Assembly (NCBI RefSeq): GCF_022059845.1
Contig: NZ_CP091851.1
Location: 3,844,001 to 3,908,000 of the forward strand
Direction: 5' to 3'
Length of the DNA stretch: 64,000 nucleotides
From: Terrirubrum flagellatum
GTDB lineage: Bacteria; Pseudomonadota; Alphaproteobacteria; Rhizobiales; Beijerinckiaceae
Below the pieces are notes generated by a model that was not told where the DNA came from, did not search any database, and saw nothing but the letters and a program-made list of their open reading frames with translations. Positions 8,652 through 18,451 of the stretch are shown one piece after another. Made by a program: the position numbers and the translations under genes. The first letter of the stretch is position 1. Every line of letters begins with the position of its first letter.

Positions 8652-9182
8652 ATGATCCTGCTGTCCGTCGGCACCCAGTTTCCGTTTGATCGCCTCGTGC
8701 GCGCCGTCGACGGATGGGCGGGCGAAACTCGCCGACAGGATGTCGTCGCGCAGATCGGCCCCTCCGACTACAAACCCAAAGCGCTCAAGTGCATGGATTT
8801 TCTGGGCCCGGACGAGTTCCGAAAGCTCCAGGCGGAGGCCGACATCATCATCGCGCATGCAGGCATGGGTTCGATCCTGACGGCGCTCGAGATGGGCAAA
8901 CCCATCATCATCATGCCGCGCGACCATCTGCGGGGCGAACATCGAAACGGGCACCAGCTCGCCACCGCGGAGCGTTTTTGCGAGACGCCGGGCGTCTATG
9001 TCGCAAAAAACGAAGAGGAGCTTGCCGAGCGCCTCAACCGCCTCGACGATCTGGCGGCGGCGCAATTGTCCTCGAAGAAGGCGCCTGATGATTTCGTGCG
9101 CCGACTGCGGACTTTCGTCGAGGACGATCGGCCGCCGCCCGGCTTCGGGATTCGGCTGTTCAACGTGATCTTCCGAAGCTGA
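8652..9182 (+). CDS. PssE/Alg13-like glycosyltransferase catalytic subunit
   Basis: A 176-residue protein starting at ATG 8652 with GGAAGGGG about 10 bases upstream; an in-frame extension to 8604 lacks support. The N-terminus MILLSVGTQFPFDRL and the middle ADIIIAHAGMGSILTAL ... KPIIIMPRDHLRGEHRNGHQ match Alg13/PssE, the C-terminal half of a GT28-type enzyme that binds the nucleotide sugar and works only with the Alg14/PssD partner (here 4491-4961). It is the first gene of the long plus-strand operon 8652-18451. Confidence 0.88.
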   Translation: MILLSVGTQFPFDRLVRAVDGWAGETRRQDVVAQIGPSDYKPKALKCMDFLGPDEFRKLQAEADIIIAHAGMGSILTALEMGKPIIIMPRDHLRGEHRNGHQLATAERFCETPGVYVAKNEEELAERLNRLDDLAAAQLSSKKAPDDFVRRLRTFVEDDRPPPGFGIRLFNVIFRS

Positions 9183-9380
9183 AAGCTTGTAATAACAAGC
9201 TCTTGGCGAATTGGACGCTCGTATCCAGGACAGTTATGCTGCAATGCAAAATAAGCTTTATCCGGCGCGTGGGGGCTGCTATCCCATCCCGCGAGCGAAA
9301 CTCGCGGGCAGCGAGCGCAACTGCGTCCGGACGCGCGGCGCGCGTCATCCATCCAATTGAGAGATCGCGGGGCGGTTTGC

Positions 9381-10502
9381 GTGGAAACAGCTGAAGAACG
9401 ACCATCGATCGTCTTTCTGCTGTCTCACTCCGCCGCCGGCGGCGTGCAGGAAATCTGGGCGAATCTGGCCGAAGGCTTTCGGGCGCGCGGCTTCAAGGTC
9501 AGCCTGATGGCGCTCTACCCCCATCCGGACACGCTTCGTCAGACCTCGGTCGATCTGCCCTGGCAATATTTCGCGTCGAAACGCCCGTCGGCGCCCGGGG
9601 CGCATTTGTCGCTTCTCGTTTCTCTTATCCGCTTCTTCCGAAGAAAAGCGCCGGCGCTGGCGTTCACGGCGATGCCGGCGGCGAATGTTCTCGCGCCGCT
9701 GGCGGCGCGGCTCGCGGGCGCGCGCACCAAAGTAGTAATTTCACATCACTCGCCTGTCGAGACGCACAACCGCCTGCTGAATGTCGCCGATAGCTGGATC
9801 GGCTCCTGGGACAATGTGCCGACGATCATCAGCGTGTCGAACTCGGTCGGCGCCTCTCTGCAGCAGAAGCCGAGCCGTTATCGCGCCAAACGGCGCACCA
9901 TCTACAATGCGCTCCCGCCAATGATCGAGAGCCAGGTGGCCGCGCTCGCGGCGCGCCGACGCGAGCGCCAGGGGCGCGGGCGGAAAGTGATCGCGACGGG
10001 CCGGCTCGCGGCCCAGAAGAATTATCCCGTGCTGGTTCGCGCCGCCGCCCATCTGCCCGACGTGACGATCGATGTGGTCGGAGGAGGCGCGGACGAGCAG
10101 GCCCTGAAGGCGCTCGTCGCCGAACTCGGCGTCGGCGACCGCATTCGCTTTCTCGGTCCCCGGTCGCGCGAAGCGACCCTCGAGCTGCTCGCGGAAGGCG
10201 ATGTTTTCGTGCAGCCCAGCCTGTTCGAAGGGCACAGCCTGGCGCTGATCGAGGCGGCGAAACTCAACCTGCCGCTCGTGGTGTCCGACGTCCCGACGCA
10301 GATCGAAGGCGTCACCGCCGCGGATGGCACGGTCTGCGGAATCACGACGCCGGTGCATGATCCCGTGGCGCTGGCGAACGAAATCCGCCGCCTGCTCGAT
10401 GATCGCGCCTGCTACGAGCACTGGCAGGCGCGCGCGGCGCATCTGGCGGAGTCGTTCACCTATGACGGCATGATCGCCGAATATGAGAAGCTGGTGGCGT
10501 GA
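9381..10502 (+). CDS. GT4 family glycosyltransferase
   Basis: GT-B fold retaining glycosyltransferase of about 373 residues. N-terminal domain: SIVFLLSHSAAGGVQEIWANLA (donor/acceptor loop GG). C-terminal domain: KVIATGRLAAQKNYPVLVRAA, IDVVGGGADEQAL, RIRFLGPRSREATLELLAEGDVFV and the E-x7-E motif in SLFEGHSLALIEAAKLNLP. Start GTG 9381 follows GCGGGGCGG; an upstream TTG at 9357 is open in frame but lacks a ribosome site. The TGA overlaps the next start by 4 bases. The 198-base gap upstream holds nothing recognisable. Donor sugar cannot be read from sequence. Confidence 0.88.
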   Translation: METAEERPSIVFLLSHSAAGGVQEIWANLAEGFRARGFKVSLMALYPHPDTLRQTSVDLPWQYFASKRPSAPGAHLSLLVSLIRFFRRKAPALAFTAMPAANVLAPLAARLAGARTKVVISHHSPVETHNRLLNVADSWIGSWDNVPTIISVSNSVGASLQQKPSRYRAKRRTIYNALPPMIESQVAALAARRRERQGRGRKVIATGRLAAQKNYPVLVRAAAHLPDVTIDVVGGGADEQALKALVAELGVGDRIRFLGPRSREATLELLAEGDVFVQPSLFEGHSLALIEAAKLNLPLVVSDVPTQIEGVTAADGTVCGITTPVHDPVALANEIRRLLDDRACYEHWQARAAHLAESFTYDGMIAEYEKLVA

Positions 10503-11608
10503 TGGAGCCGAACGCGCCAGACGCTCCGACGCGGGATGTGATCCTCTCGATTCAGGTGATGCGCGGCTTCGCGGCGATCGCGGTCGCGCTCTATCATACG
10601 CATCTCATCCTCGCTCAGCCGGAATATGGCGGGATCGATGTTTTCGGCGCGATCTCCTCGCCCGGGTGGCTCGGCGTGAATTTCTTCTTCGTGCTCAGCG
10701 GATTCATCATCCTGCATGCGCATCACGCTGATATCGGCCAGCCAGCCCGCGTCGGACGCTATGCGTGGAAGCGCTTCACCCGAGTCTATCCGGTCTACTG
10801 GATTTTTCTCAGCCTGTTCATTCTCGCCGCCTTTGTCGGCGTCGGGAATGCGAAATTCGAATGGCGCTTCGGCAATCTCCTCTCCGCCTATGCGCTCGCG
10901 GAGCTTTCCGACCCGCTGAGCTTGCCGCTGCAGGTCGCTTGGACGCTCTTCTACGAAGTTCGATTCTACGCCCTTTTCGCGTTGCTCATTCTCAACCGCG
11001 TGGCGGGCGTCGCAGCCATGGTCGCGTGGGGCGCCGGAATTGCAATCGCCAACATCTGGTTCAATCCGCAGCCGCTCGGCATGTTTCACATGTGGAATGT
11101 CTATTTCCTCTTTGGAATGAGCGCTTTCTTCTTCTATCGACTTGTCGATGCGCGCTGGGGCTTGGCTATTCTGGTCGCCGGCGTGCTCGGACTGATCAGT
11201 TGCCTGTCCGCTGGATGGGTGGAGGCGCGGATCGCGCAGATCAGCCCCCTTACGCTGCTCGCCCTTGCTGTTCCCTTCACGATGATCCTGCTGGGCGGCG
11301 CGCTGGCCGAGAAGCACGCAAGCTGGCGGCCGTCGAAGCTGCTTCTGCTGCTCGGCGAGGCCTCCTATTCCATCTATCTCGTTCATTCCGCCGCCATCAC
11401 CGTGATGGCGATCCTCCAGCACAAGCTTGCGCCGAATCTGGCGCCTGCCCCTGCGCTCTATGTGGCGACCGCGCTGGCCTCGATCGCAGCAGGCGTCGCT
11501 GCGCATCTTCTTGTCGAAAAGCCGGTCCTCGCTGCGACCCGCCTGATCGGCGGCCGCGAAAAGCGGCGGATCGCCGCACTCCGCCCGCAGGACGCGCGCT
11601 CGCCATGA
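10499..11608 (+). CDS. Acyltransferase family 3 membrane protein (no SGNH domain)
   Basis: A 369-residue integral membrane O-acyltransferase (OafA/NolL/WecH type). Conserved pieces are QVMRGFAAIAVALYHTH near the N-terminus (catalytic His), LGVNFFFVLSGFII, YAWKRFTRVYPVYW and WTLFYEVRFYALF, with about ten hydrophobic spans. Such enzymes acetylate or otherwise acylate sugars during repeat-unit assembly. GTG 10499 overlaps the previous TGA (GTGA); ATG 10502 is the alternative start. The C-terminal tail is basic and soluble. Confidence 0.9.
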   Translation: MMEPNAPDAPTRDVILSIQVMRGFAAIAVALYHTHLILAQPEYGGIDVFGAISSPGWLGVNFFFVLSGFIILHAHHADIGQPARVGRYAWKRFTRVYPVYWIFLSLFILAAFVGVGNAKFEWRFGNLLSAYALAELSDPLSLPLQVAWTLFYEVRFYALFALLILNRVAGVAAMVAWGAGIAIANIWFNPQPLGMFHMWNVYFLFGMSAFFFYRLVDARWGLAILVAGVLGLISCLSAGWVEARIAQISPLTLLALAVPFTMILLGGALAEKHASWRPSKLLLLLGEASYSIYLVHSAAITVMAILQHKLAPNLAPAPALYVATALASIAAGVAAHLLVEKPVLAATRLIGGREKRRIAALRPQDARSP

Positions 11609-11637
11609 TCACGAGTCAATGAGCGGGACGGTGTGAT

Positions 11638-13701
11638 TTGACGCCCTCACGATATATTCCGGCGATCGACGGGCTGCGCGCCATCGCGGTCCTTTCCGTG
11701 TTTTTCTATCATCTGCGTGAATCGCTGATTCCCGGAGGATATTTCGGCGTCGACATTTTCTTCGTGATTTCCGGTTTTGTCGTCACGAGCTCCGTCGCGG
11801 ACGCCAAATTCTCGAGCCTGCTGGAATTTCAGAGCTACTTCTATGCGCGACGCATCGTGCGCATCGTTCCGGCGCTCATCGTCTGCCTCGCAGCCACCGC
11901 GTTGCTCAGCGTTCTCTTCATCCCGTCGTCCTGGCTCAGCAGCTCCCTGTCGGAAACCGGGATTGCCGCCTTCTTCGGCTTCAGCAACATTGTCCTTGCG
12001 CTCAACAGCGACGAATATTTTTCGCCGCGCGCCACATTCAATCCTTTTGTTCACACCTGGTCGCTCGGCGTCGAAGAGCAGTTCTATCTGATCTTTCCAT
12101 TCCTCATCTATTTCTTCGGGGACCGAAGTGGACGGGGAAAAAACGGCGCCTTCCTTCCCGTCGCGCTGCTTTCGCTTCTCTCGCTCATCGCCTGCGGCCT
12201 GCTGACGCTGAAGCGATGGGAGTATGCGTTCTATCTCCCCATCGCGCGGTTCTGGGAGATGGGCGCCGGCGTCTGCCTTTATCTCGCGATCGGGCGATGG
12301 AAACCGCGCTTCGAGACGCTCCCTGCGTCACGCGTCAACGCGATCGCGCTCGCATCCATCGTCGCCATGGCGGGATCTTTCGCTATTCCGGCGACGATCT
12401 TCTCGCCCTTCCCGACAGCTCTCATTCCTGTCGCAGCTTCATGCGCCTTGATCGCCTGCGTGACGGCGCGCCAGGAAACCTCTGTCGCGCAGGCGCTTTC
12501 GATGCGCGCTCCCGTCGCGATCGGCAGGATCTCATATTCGCTCTATCTCTGGCACTGGCCGGTCTTCGTCCTGTTCCGCTGGACGGCCGGCCTCGACAGC
12601 CTCTTCAATTGCGTGATCGCCGCCGGTCTCGCACTGGCGCTGAGCGTCGCCTCGTTCGTGTTCGTCGAGACGCCGACACGACGCTTCAACTGGCGGTCCC
12701 ATATCTCGGCCTATCGTTTCATCCCCGCTGCGCTCGCCGTGATCGTGCTCTGCGCCGGCGGCGCGGCCGCGCTTTTTCAGTTGCGATCGCGCATCACCTT
12801 GAGCGTCACCGGCGACACCGCCGCGTGGTATCCCGTCGAACGCCCCGCCCGCGCCGGGCAGGCCTGCCGCGCCAGCAAATCGATCGTTAACGAACAGGGC
12901 GCGCGAGTCGCGGTCTGGACAGCGACCGGATGCGCGCATGAGCCATCGAACCGCGTCCTGCACGTCGTCGGCGATTCGCATGCGGACGCCTACACGCCGA
13001 TGGTCAGCCGCTTCGCGATGGACACCGGCATGACAGTCCGGATCTATACGAGCGCCGGTTGCGCCTTCATTCCGCTCTATCGACCGGTGTCCGATCTCGA
13101 CAAGGATTGCCACGCCGCTCACGACCGGCTGGCCCGCGCCCTTTCCGACGCCGCGAAGCCCGATGATATCGTCTTCCTCGCCAGCCTGCGGCTGCCGCGC
13201 TTCCATGATCAGTGGGGCGGCGTGGAAGAATTGCGTCAGCGCAGATCCGACAGCGATCCTGACGGAGCGCGGCGAAATGCGATCGTGCAGGAGGCTGTCG
13301 CGCTGCTGCGGCCGCTGGCTGATCGCGGCGTGCGGATCGAGTTCGAGGCGCCGAAGCCGATCTTCAAGAGCCCGCCCTTCCGATGCGCCGACTGGTTCAA
13401 CGAGCATAATCCGGTTTGCGCGGCGGGATTCGAAATCGATCGCAGCCAGCTCCTGTCTCTCCGCCAGCCCGTGACGGACGCCATGTCCGCATTGGCGACG
13501 AAGCTCTCGAATGTGACGATCTGGGACCCCTTCCCGCTCCTGTGCCCCACGGCGGTTTGCAACTCGTTCGACCGGGGGCGGCCGGTTTATTTTGACGCCG
13601 ACCATCTCAGCGGGCTCGGCAACGATATGGTCTATGAAGATTTCCGAAAGCACACCCTTGCGCTATTGAGCGCCGGACAGACTGCGAGAATTTCCCGGTG
13701 A
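11638..13701 (+). CDS. OafA-type acyltransferase 3 fused to a C-terminal SGNH domain
   Basis: A 687-residue two-domain enzyme. The membrane half (about 1-380) has YIPAIDGLRAIAVLSVFFYHL, GGYFGVDIFFVISGF, YARRIVRIVPALI and FVHTWSLGVEEQFYLIFP. The periplasmic half has the SGNH block I in HVVGDSHADAYTP (near residue 442) and a late ADHLSGLGNDM with the catalytic Asp-x-x-His. The acyltransferase half passes an acyl group across the membrane and the SGNH half places it on the glycan. Start TTG 11638 follows GGGACGG. It overlaps the Wzy-like gene by 4 bases. Confidence 0.92.
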   Translation: MTPSRYIPAIDGLRAIAVLSVFFYHLRESLIPGGYFGVDIFFVISGFVVTSSVADAKFSSLLEFQSYFYARRIVRIVPALIVCLAATALLSVLFIPSSWLSSSLSETGIAAFFGFSNIVLALNSDEYFSPRATFNPFVHTWSLGVEEQFYLIFPFLIYFFGDRSGRGKNGAFLPVALLSLLSLIACGLLTLKRWEYAFYLPIARFWEMGAGVCLYLAIGRWKPRFETLPASRVNAIALASIVAMAGSFAIPATIFSPFPTALIPVAASCALIACVTARQETSVAQALSMRAPVAIGRISYSLYLWHWPVFVLFRWTAGLDSLFNCVIAAGLALALSVASFVFVETPTRRFNWRSHISAYRFIPAALAVIVLCAGGAAALFQLRSRITLSVTGDTAAWYPVERPARAGQACRASKSIVNEQGARVAVWTATGCAHEPSNRVLHVVGDSHADAYTPMVSRFAMDTGMTVRIYTSAGCAFIPLYRPVSDLDKDCHAAHDRLARALSDAAKPDDIVFLASLRLPRFHDQWGGVEELRQRRSDSDPDGARRNAIVQEAVALLRPLADRGVRIEFEAPKPIFKSPPFRCADWFNEHNPVCAAGFEIDRSQLLSLRQPVTDAMSALATKLSNVTIWDPFPLLCPTAVCNSFDRGRPVYFDADHLSGLGNDMVYEDFRKHTLALLSAGQTARISR

Positions 13702-15074
13702 CCGCCTCCGACGCCCATCCGCCAGGAGAGTCGAGCGCCGCCCCGATCGGGAGGCGAATCGCGCCGCGTCCGGCGAGGTTGCAGCGCAGCGCGCCTCGTG
13801 GCGGAAGCCATAGCTACCGGCGCCCGCCGAACGTCAAACTCGCGGCGTTCTCCATCTCCTGCCTGCTGATTCTGATGATCGCCGGGCCTTACATGACGCT
13901 GAAGACGCTGCCTTATACGGGGGAAGGCAGCCCGCTCAGGCAGGTCATCTATATCGCGCTCTTTCTCTGCGTGGCCATGGCCGCGCGCGTGGGCGATCAG
14001 CCGTCTCGTCTGCTGGCGATTCCATTCACCCTTGCTTTGACGCTCGGCTGGTGCTGGCTGAGCCTCACCTGGGCGGTGGCCCCCGATGTCGCCGTGCGGC
14101 GTCTTCTGCTGACGACGATCGTCATCATGAGCATCTTCATGGCTGTCGATCTGATCGGCTCGACTCGCACTCTGCGCCTGATGCGCACCATCCTGGTGCT
14201 CGTGCTGGCGGTGAACTACGCCGCTGCAGTCCTCGCGCCATCCATCGGCACGCACGAGGCGGTGTCAGTCGAGGGATTCGGACTCGATCCCGATCTGATC
14301 GGCAACTGGAAGGGCGTCCTTGAGCAGAAGAACTTCGCCGGCGCGGTCTGCGCGCTGACCATCATGCTCTTTGTGTTCGATGCGCGCGCGATTCCGAAAT
14401 GGTTCCGCGCCGCCGTCATCGTGGCGAGCGCGTATTTCCTCTATCGCACGCACGCAAAGACCTCGTTCGGAATTCTCGCCATTTCAATCGTCGCGGGCGC
14501 GATCTTCCTGACCTACAATCCGCGCTATCGCTTCCTGCTCTTTCTGGGCGCCGCGATGACCATCTTCTTCACGGTCACTTTCGGCTTCATCTATTGGGAC
14601 GCCATCGCCGAACCTTTCAGGCGTCCGGACGCATTCACGGGGCGCGTCCAGATCTGGTCCGTCATGATGGCCTACTGGCAAGACCACTGGCTTGGTTCGG
14701 GCTACGGCTCCTTCTGGAATGTCGGCGACGATAGCCCGCTCTATCGCTACACGAAGACGGGAAGCTGGGTGTCGCTCGTCGCGATCGGGCACAATGGCTA
14801 TCTCGATCTTCTCGTGCAGACCGGATTGCCCGGCCTTGTGCTCGCGATCGCCGCAGCGGTGGTCGCGCCCCTGATCAAACTGTTCACGAGCCTGAAAATT
14901 CCGCGGCAGCGAGGCGCGCTGCTGTTCGCCTTTCAGATATTCTGCGCCGGCCACAACCTGACCGAGACGAGCCTGCTCGATCGCGACGCGATCATTCAGA
15001 TTATGTGGATGCTGACGATCGCAATGATCGGCGTCGAAACCCGGCTGCGCTCCGCCCCCCGCGCGCATGCTTGA
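13698..15074 (+). CDS. O-antigen ligase/Wzy-like polymerase (first of three)
   Basis: A 458-residue polytopic protein with about eleven hydrophobic segments after a basic 45-residue N-terminus. The large periplasmic loop has the WaaL/Wzy-type pattern GNWKGVLEQKNFAGAV, RVQIWSVMMAYWQDHWLGSGYGSFW and AIGHNGYLDLLVQTGLPGL (the conserved H-N-x-Y/F ... G-x-x-G). In an EPS operon next to a Wzx-like flippase the polymerase role is more likely than lipid-A ligation. GTG 13698 overlaps the upstream stop, and its own end overlaps the next gene by 8 bases. Confidence 0.85.
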   Translation: MTASDAHPPGESSAAPIGRRIAPRPARLQRSAPRGGSHSYRRPPNVKLAAFSISCLLILMIAGPYMTLKTLPYTGEGSPLRQVIYIALFLCVAMAARVGDQPSRLLAIPFTLALTLGWCWLSLTWAVAPDVAVRRLLLTTIVIMSIFMAVDLIGSTRTLRLMRTILVLVLAVNYAAAVLAPSIGTHEAVSVEGFGLDPDLIGNWKGVLEQKNFAGAVCALTIMLFVFDARAIPKWFRAAVIVASAYFLYRTHAKTSFGILAISIVAGAIFLTYNPRYRFLLFLGAAMTIFFTVTFGFIYWDAIAEPFRRPDAFTGRVQIWSVMMAYWQDHWLGSGYGSFWNVGDDSPLYRYTKTGSWVSLVAIGHNGYLDLLVQTGLPGLVLAIAAAVVAPLIKLFTSLKIPRQRGALLFAFQIFCAGHNLTETSLLDRDAIIQIMWMLTIAMIGVETRLRSAPRAHA

Positions 15075-16362
15075 ACCACCCGCGCGCGGCGCGTCCAGAC
15101 GCGCCCTTCTCGAAAAAGCCTTTCGCTATGGGCTCGCCGCCGTCGGGCCCGTCGGCGCCGCCGTTTCGCAATTTCTGCTCTCGCTGCAACTGCTGCGTAT
15201 GATGCAGCCAGCGCAATTCGGCGCGTTCTCCTTCCTTCTCGTCACCTCGCAATTCAGCAACGGCGTATGGAGCGCGCTGTTCTGCGCGCCCCTGCCGGTT
15301 CTCATGGGCGGCGAGGATGCGGCGCGACGCGAGGCGATGCTGCGCGCGCTCTTCACGGCGAATCTTCTCGGCGCCGCGATCGCTTTCCTCATATTCTGGG
15401 CGCTCGGCGCCTCGCTCGGCGCGCCGACGCCGGCGGCGTTGTTTTTCGCCGGATATGGCGCGCTTGCGCTGCTTCGATGGTTCGGGCGCGCCTACGCCTA
15501 TGTCACATCCGCGCCCATGCGAACGACCGCATCCGATCTCCTCTACACGCTGACGCTGTTCGCCGGCGTCGTGCTCATTCAATTCCGGCAGCCGGATTCG
15601 CTGACGCTTCCCCACGCCGCGCTCTGCCTGAGCGCCGCCGTTTCGCTGCTGCCTTTCGGCAAGGATTATCTCTCGCGTCAGTTCGTGCGCCTGTCGCTGC
15701 GCGAGACGCCGCTTTATGGCGAAGTCTGGCGGCGGCATTCGAGCTGGTCGCTGACCGGCGTCGTCACGACCGAAGCGACCGCGAACGCGCACGCCTATCT
15801 CGTCACCTTCTTTCTCGGGCCGGGCGCATTCGCGCCCTTGTCCGCGAGCGCTCTGCTGATCCGTCCGATCAGCGTCGTGACGAATGCGCTGAGCGACTTC
15901 GAACGGCCCCAGATGGCGCGCGAGATTCATGAGAACCGCCTCGATCGCGCCGAGCGCTCCGTCCGCCTATTCCGCCTTGCGTTGATGGCGATGTGGGTGG
16001 CGACCGCCGCGGGAGCAGCCGCGCTGCTTGCCTATGCGCCTCAGCTCATTTTTCCCAGCCGCTATCCGCTCGCCGAGATCGCAACCGGCGCCGCACTGTG
16101 GATGGCGGTTTCCGCAATTCGCCTTCTGCGCACGCCCGAAAGCATTCTTCTGCAGGCCGGCGGCATGTTCCGTCCGCTCGCCTATGCGAGCATGATTTCC
16201 TGCGGCGTCTCGATTGCGGCTGTCGGCGCGCTTCTCGCGCTTGGCGGACCGCTCTGGTCCATCGCGGGCATCTTTATCGGCGAGGCGATCTACGCCTTCT
16301 GGGTCTGGCGGCAGGCGCGGAGATGGCGCGCCGCAGAAACGGCGAAGTCGACCGCGCCGTGA
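15067..16362 (+). CDS. Wzx-like polysaccharide flippase (first of two)
   Basis: A 431-residue membrane protein with 10-12 predicted spans and the MATE/PST-like beginning ALLEKAFRYGLAAVGPVGAAVSQFLLS, then MMQPAQFGAFSFLLV. It would flip the lipid-linked repeat unit to the periplasmic face. It is less conserved than classical Wzx proteins, as normal for this superfamily. Neighbours (polymerase upstream, GT2 downstream, both with overlaps) support the role. Confidence 0.8.
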   Translation: MLEPPARGASRRALLEKAFRYGLAAVGPVGAAVSQFLLSLQLLRMMQPAQFGAFSFLLVTSQFSNGVWSALFCAPLPVLMGGEDAARREAMLRALFTANLLGAAIAFLIFWALGASLGAPTPAALFFAGYGALALLRWFGRAYAYVTSAPMRTTASDLLYTLTLFAGVVLIQFRQPDSLTLPHAALCLSAAVSLLPFGKDYLSRQFVRLSLRETPLYGEVWRRHSSWSLTGVVTTEATANAHAYLVTFFLGPGAFAPLSASALLIRPISVVTNALSDFERPQMAREIHENRLDRAERSVRLFRLALMAMWVATAAGAAALLAYAPQLIFPSRYPLAEIATGAALWMAVSAIRLLRTPESILLQAGGMFRPLAYASMISCGVSIAAVGALLALGGPLWSIAGIFIGEAIYAFWVWRQARRWRAAETAKSTAP

Positions 16363-17381
16363 AGCTCACCATCGGCATCAAGGCGCTGAACGAAGAGCGC
16401 CATATCGCGGCATCGATCGCGAGCGCGGTGGAGGCGGCGCGCGCCTTCGACGGCGAGGTGATTCTCGCTGACAGCGGCTCGACCGACAGGACCATCGAGA
16501 TCGCAAAACAATTTCCGATTCGCATCGTGCAACTCGCCGATCCTTCCGAGCGGAGTTGCGGGACCGGCGCCCAGCTCGCCTTCCAGCATGCGAGCGGCGA
16601 CTATTTCTACCTGCTCGACGGCGATATGATTCTCAACGCCGCATTCATTCCGGCCGGCGTCGCCTTTCTCGAACAAAACCCTGAAGTCGCCGCGGTGGGC
16701 GGGCTCGTCAACGAAAAGAATATCGCCGGCGAAGAGTACCAGATCCGCGCAAACACAGTGCGGACCGATCCGAACTGGCTGCCTGGCGTCGTCAACCGGC
16801 TCGATTGCGGCGGCCTCTACAAAGTCTCCGCGGTGCGGGACGTCCACTATTTCGCCGACCGCAACCTGCATGCGTTCGAGGAGCTCGAGCTTGCGATGCG
16901 CCTTCAGGAGAAGGGCTGGAAACTCGCGCGCATCGACGTCGCGGCCGTCGATCATTTCGGGCATAGCGTCGGCGGACTAGCGATGCTGCGTCGCTGGCTT
17001 CGCTCAGGCTATGCGAACGCCGCCGGCGAGGTTCTGCGCGGCGCGATCGGGAAGCCGCATCTCTTGTTGCTCCTGCGACAGCTCGCCCATATCCGCCATG
17101 GCGCGGTCGTCATTCTCTGGTGGATCGCGCTTGCGGCGTGCCTAATATTCTATCCGCTGCTGGCTATTCCGCTCGCGCTGGCCCCGCTGCTTTTTCTTGC
17201 GGCGCGCCGGGGCTCGCTTAGGCTCGGCGCCTATTCTTTTGCGACATGGAACGTGCTCGCCATCGGGCTGTTGCGGGGGCTGCGTCAGCGCCGCAAGCCG
17301 CCTGAAACGGCGATTGCGTCGGTCGAATTGCAGGCGCCGACGTCGCGCGGATCCAGCCTCGCGTCCTCATCAGGCTCATGA
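16359..17381 (+). CDS. GT2 family glycosyltransferase with C-terminal membrane segment
   Basis: A 340-residue GT-A enzyme. The N-terminus LTIGIKALNEERHIAASI, then VILADSGSTDRTIEIA and YFYLLDGDMIL (DxD-like D-G-D metal site), is followed by GGLYKVSAV and an acceptor region FEELELAMRLQEKGWKL. Two hydrophobic spans follow near residues 250-290, suggesting membrane attachment. GTG 16359 overlaps the upstream TGA (GTGA), the habit of this operon; ATG 16323 would add 12 residues. The frame extends upstream to 15993 but only as a shadow of the flippase gene. Confidence 0.88.
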   Translation: MKLTIGIKALNEERHIAASIASAVEAARAFDGEVILADSGSTDRTIEIAKQFPIRIVQLADPSERSCGTGAQLAFQHASGDYFYLLDGDMILNAAFIPAGVAFLEQNPEVAAVGGLVNEKNIAGEEYQIRANTVRTDPNWLPGVVNRLDCGGLYKVSAVRDVHYFADRNLHAFEELELAMRLQEKGWKLARIDVAAVDHFGHSVGGLAMLRRWLRSGYANAAGEVLRGAIGKPHLLLLLRQLAHIRHGAVVILWWIALAACLIFYPLLAIPLALAPLLFLAARRGSLRLGAYSFATWNVLAIGLLRGLRQRRKPPETAIASVELQAPTSRGSSLASSSGS

Positions 17382-18451
17382 AACGCATCGCCGTCATCGC
17401 TCCGCATTTTCAGGAATATGCGCTTCTGCTCGCGAACGCGCTGTCACGCGATGCGCGCGTCATGCTCGTCATCGAGCAAGATCGGCTCGACAGCGAATAT
17501 GCCGATCGTGTGATGCCGAAATCTCCGACGGTCGAAATCAGGAATGTCAGTTTTGGCTCGCCTTTCGATGCGCTCCGCATCGCGCTCAGCTTCCTGAGAT
17601 TCAGGCCATCGGTCATCCACATCCAGGAAGCGTCCGGCCTGATCAAATCGGTCATCTGCGCTGTTATCGCGGCTCTGTTCCGTCCCTTCTGCACGATCGC
17701 GCTCACCGTGCATGACCCCACTCCGCATGACGGCCGCGACGCGGCGATCGCGCAAAGACTCCATCGCTTCCGCGCTTTCGTCCGGCGGTCGGCGCATGTC
17801 GTGTTCGTGCATGGCCGGCATTGCTATGATGAATATGTCGCGGCCTATACGCTTCCCGGCCAGAAGGTCGTGGTGACTGAGCATGGCGTCATTCTGGCCG
17901 GCGATCAGACCAGGGCCGAGACCCCGCCGCCCCTGCGCGTGCTCTCATTCGGGCGGATGGAGAAATATAAGGGCGTCGATGTTCTCTGCGAAGCGGCGGA
18001 AATGCTCAGCGCCGAAGGGCTTGATTTCCGCCTGCGCATCGCCGGTCGCGGCCCCGAGCTCGATCAGTTCGAAGAACGCTTCACGAAGCTGCGTGAAGTC
18101 AGCGTCGCCAACGCCTTCATCCCGGCCGCCGCGCTGATCAAAGAGATTGAAGAATCGGATTGCGTCGTGCTGCCTTATCTCAGCGCCACGCAAAGCGGCG
18201 TGCTGGCCGCGGCTTTCGCCAATGGACGGTTCGTGATCGCAAGCCGCGTCGGCGGCATTCCCGATGTTGTCGACGACAAGAACAATGGACTGCTCGTCCC
18301 GCCGAACGATCCGAAAGCGCTTGCGGACGCGATCAGACTCGTTGCGAACGATGCGGAGCTGAGGCGGCGCCTCAAGGCCGGCGCATCCGACATCGCGAAG
18401 GGCCGTCTCAACTGGGGCAATATCGCGCGCGATCTTCTCGCGGCCTACTGA
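17378..18451 (+). CDS. GT4 family glycosyltransferase
   Basis: A 357-residue GT-B enzyme, last gene of the plus-strand operon; ATG 17378 overlaps the previous stop (ATGA). Motifs are RIAVIAPHFQEYALLLANAL, FVHGRHCYDEYV, LRVLSFGRMEKYKGVDVLCEA, LRIAGRGPELDQF, and a GT4 E-region in ATQSGVLAAAFANGRFVIAS ... GGIPDVVDDKNNGLLVPP (the first Glu of E-x7-E is replaced by S/G here). The replacement in ATQSG is seen in several EPS GT4 enzymes and need not mean inactivity. Confidence 0.88.
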   Translation: MKRIAVIAPHFQEYALLLANALSRDARVMLVIEQDRLDSEYADRVMPKSPTVEIRNVSFGSPFDALRIALSFLRFRPSVIHIQEASGLIKSVICAVIAALFRPFCTIALTVHDPTPHDGRDAAIAQRLHRFRAFVRRSAHVVFVHGRHCYDEYVAAYTLPGQKVVVTEHGVILAGDQTRAETPPPLRVLSFGRMEKYKGVDVLCEAAEMLSAEGLDFRLRIAGRGPELDQFEERFTKLREVSVANAFIPAAALIKEIEESDCVVLPYLSATQSGVLAAAFANGRFVIASRVGGIPDVVDDKNNGLLVPPNDPKALADAIRLVANDAELRRRLKAGASDIAKGRLNWGNIARDLLAAY

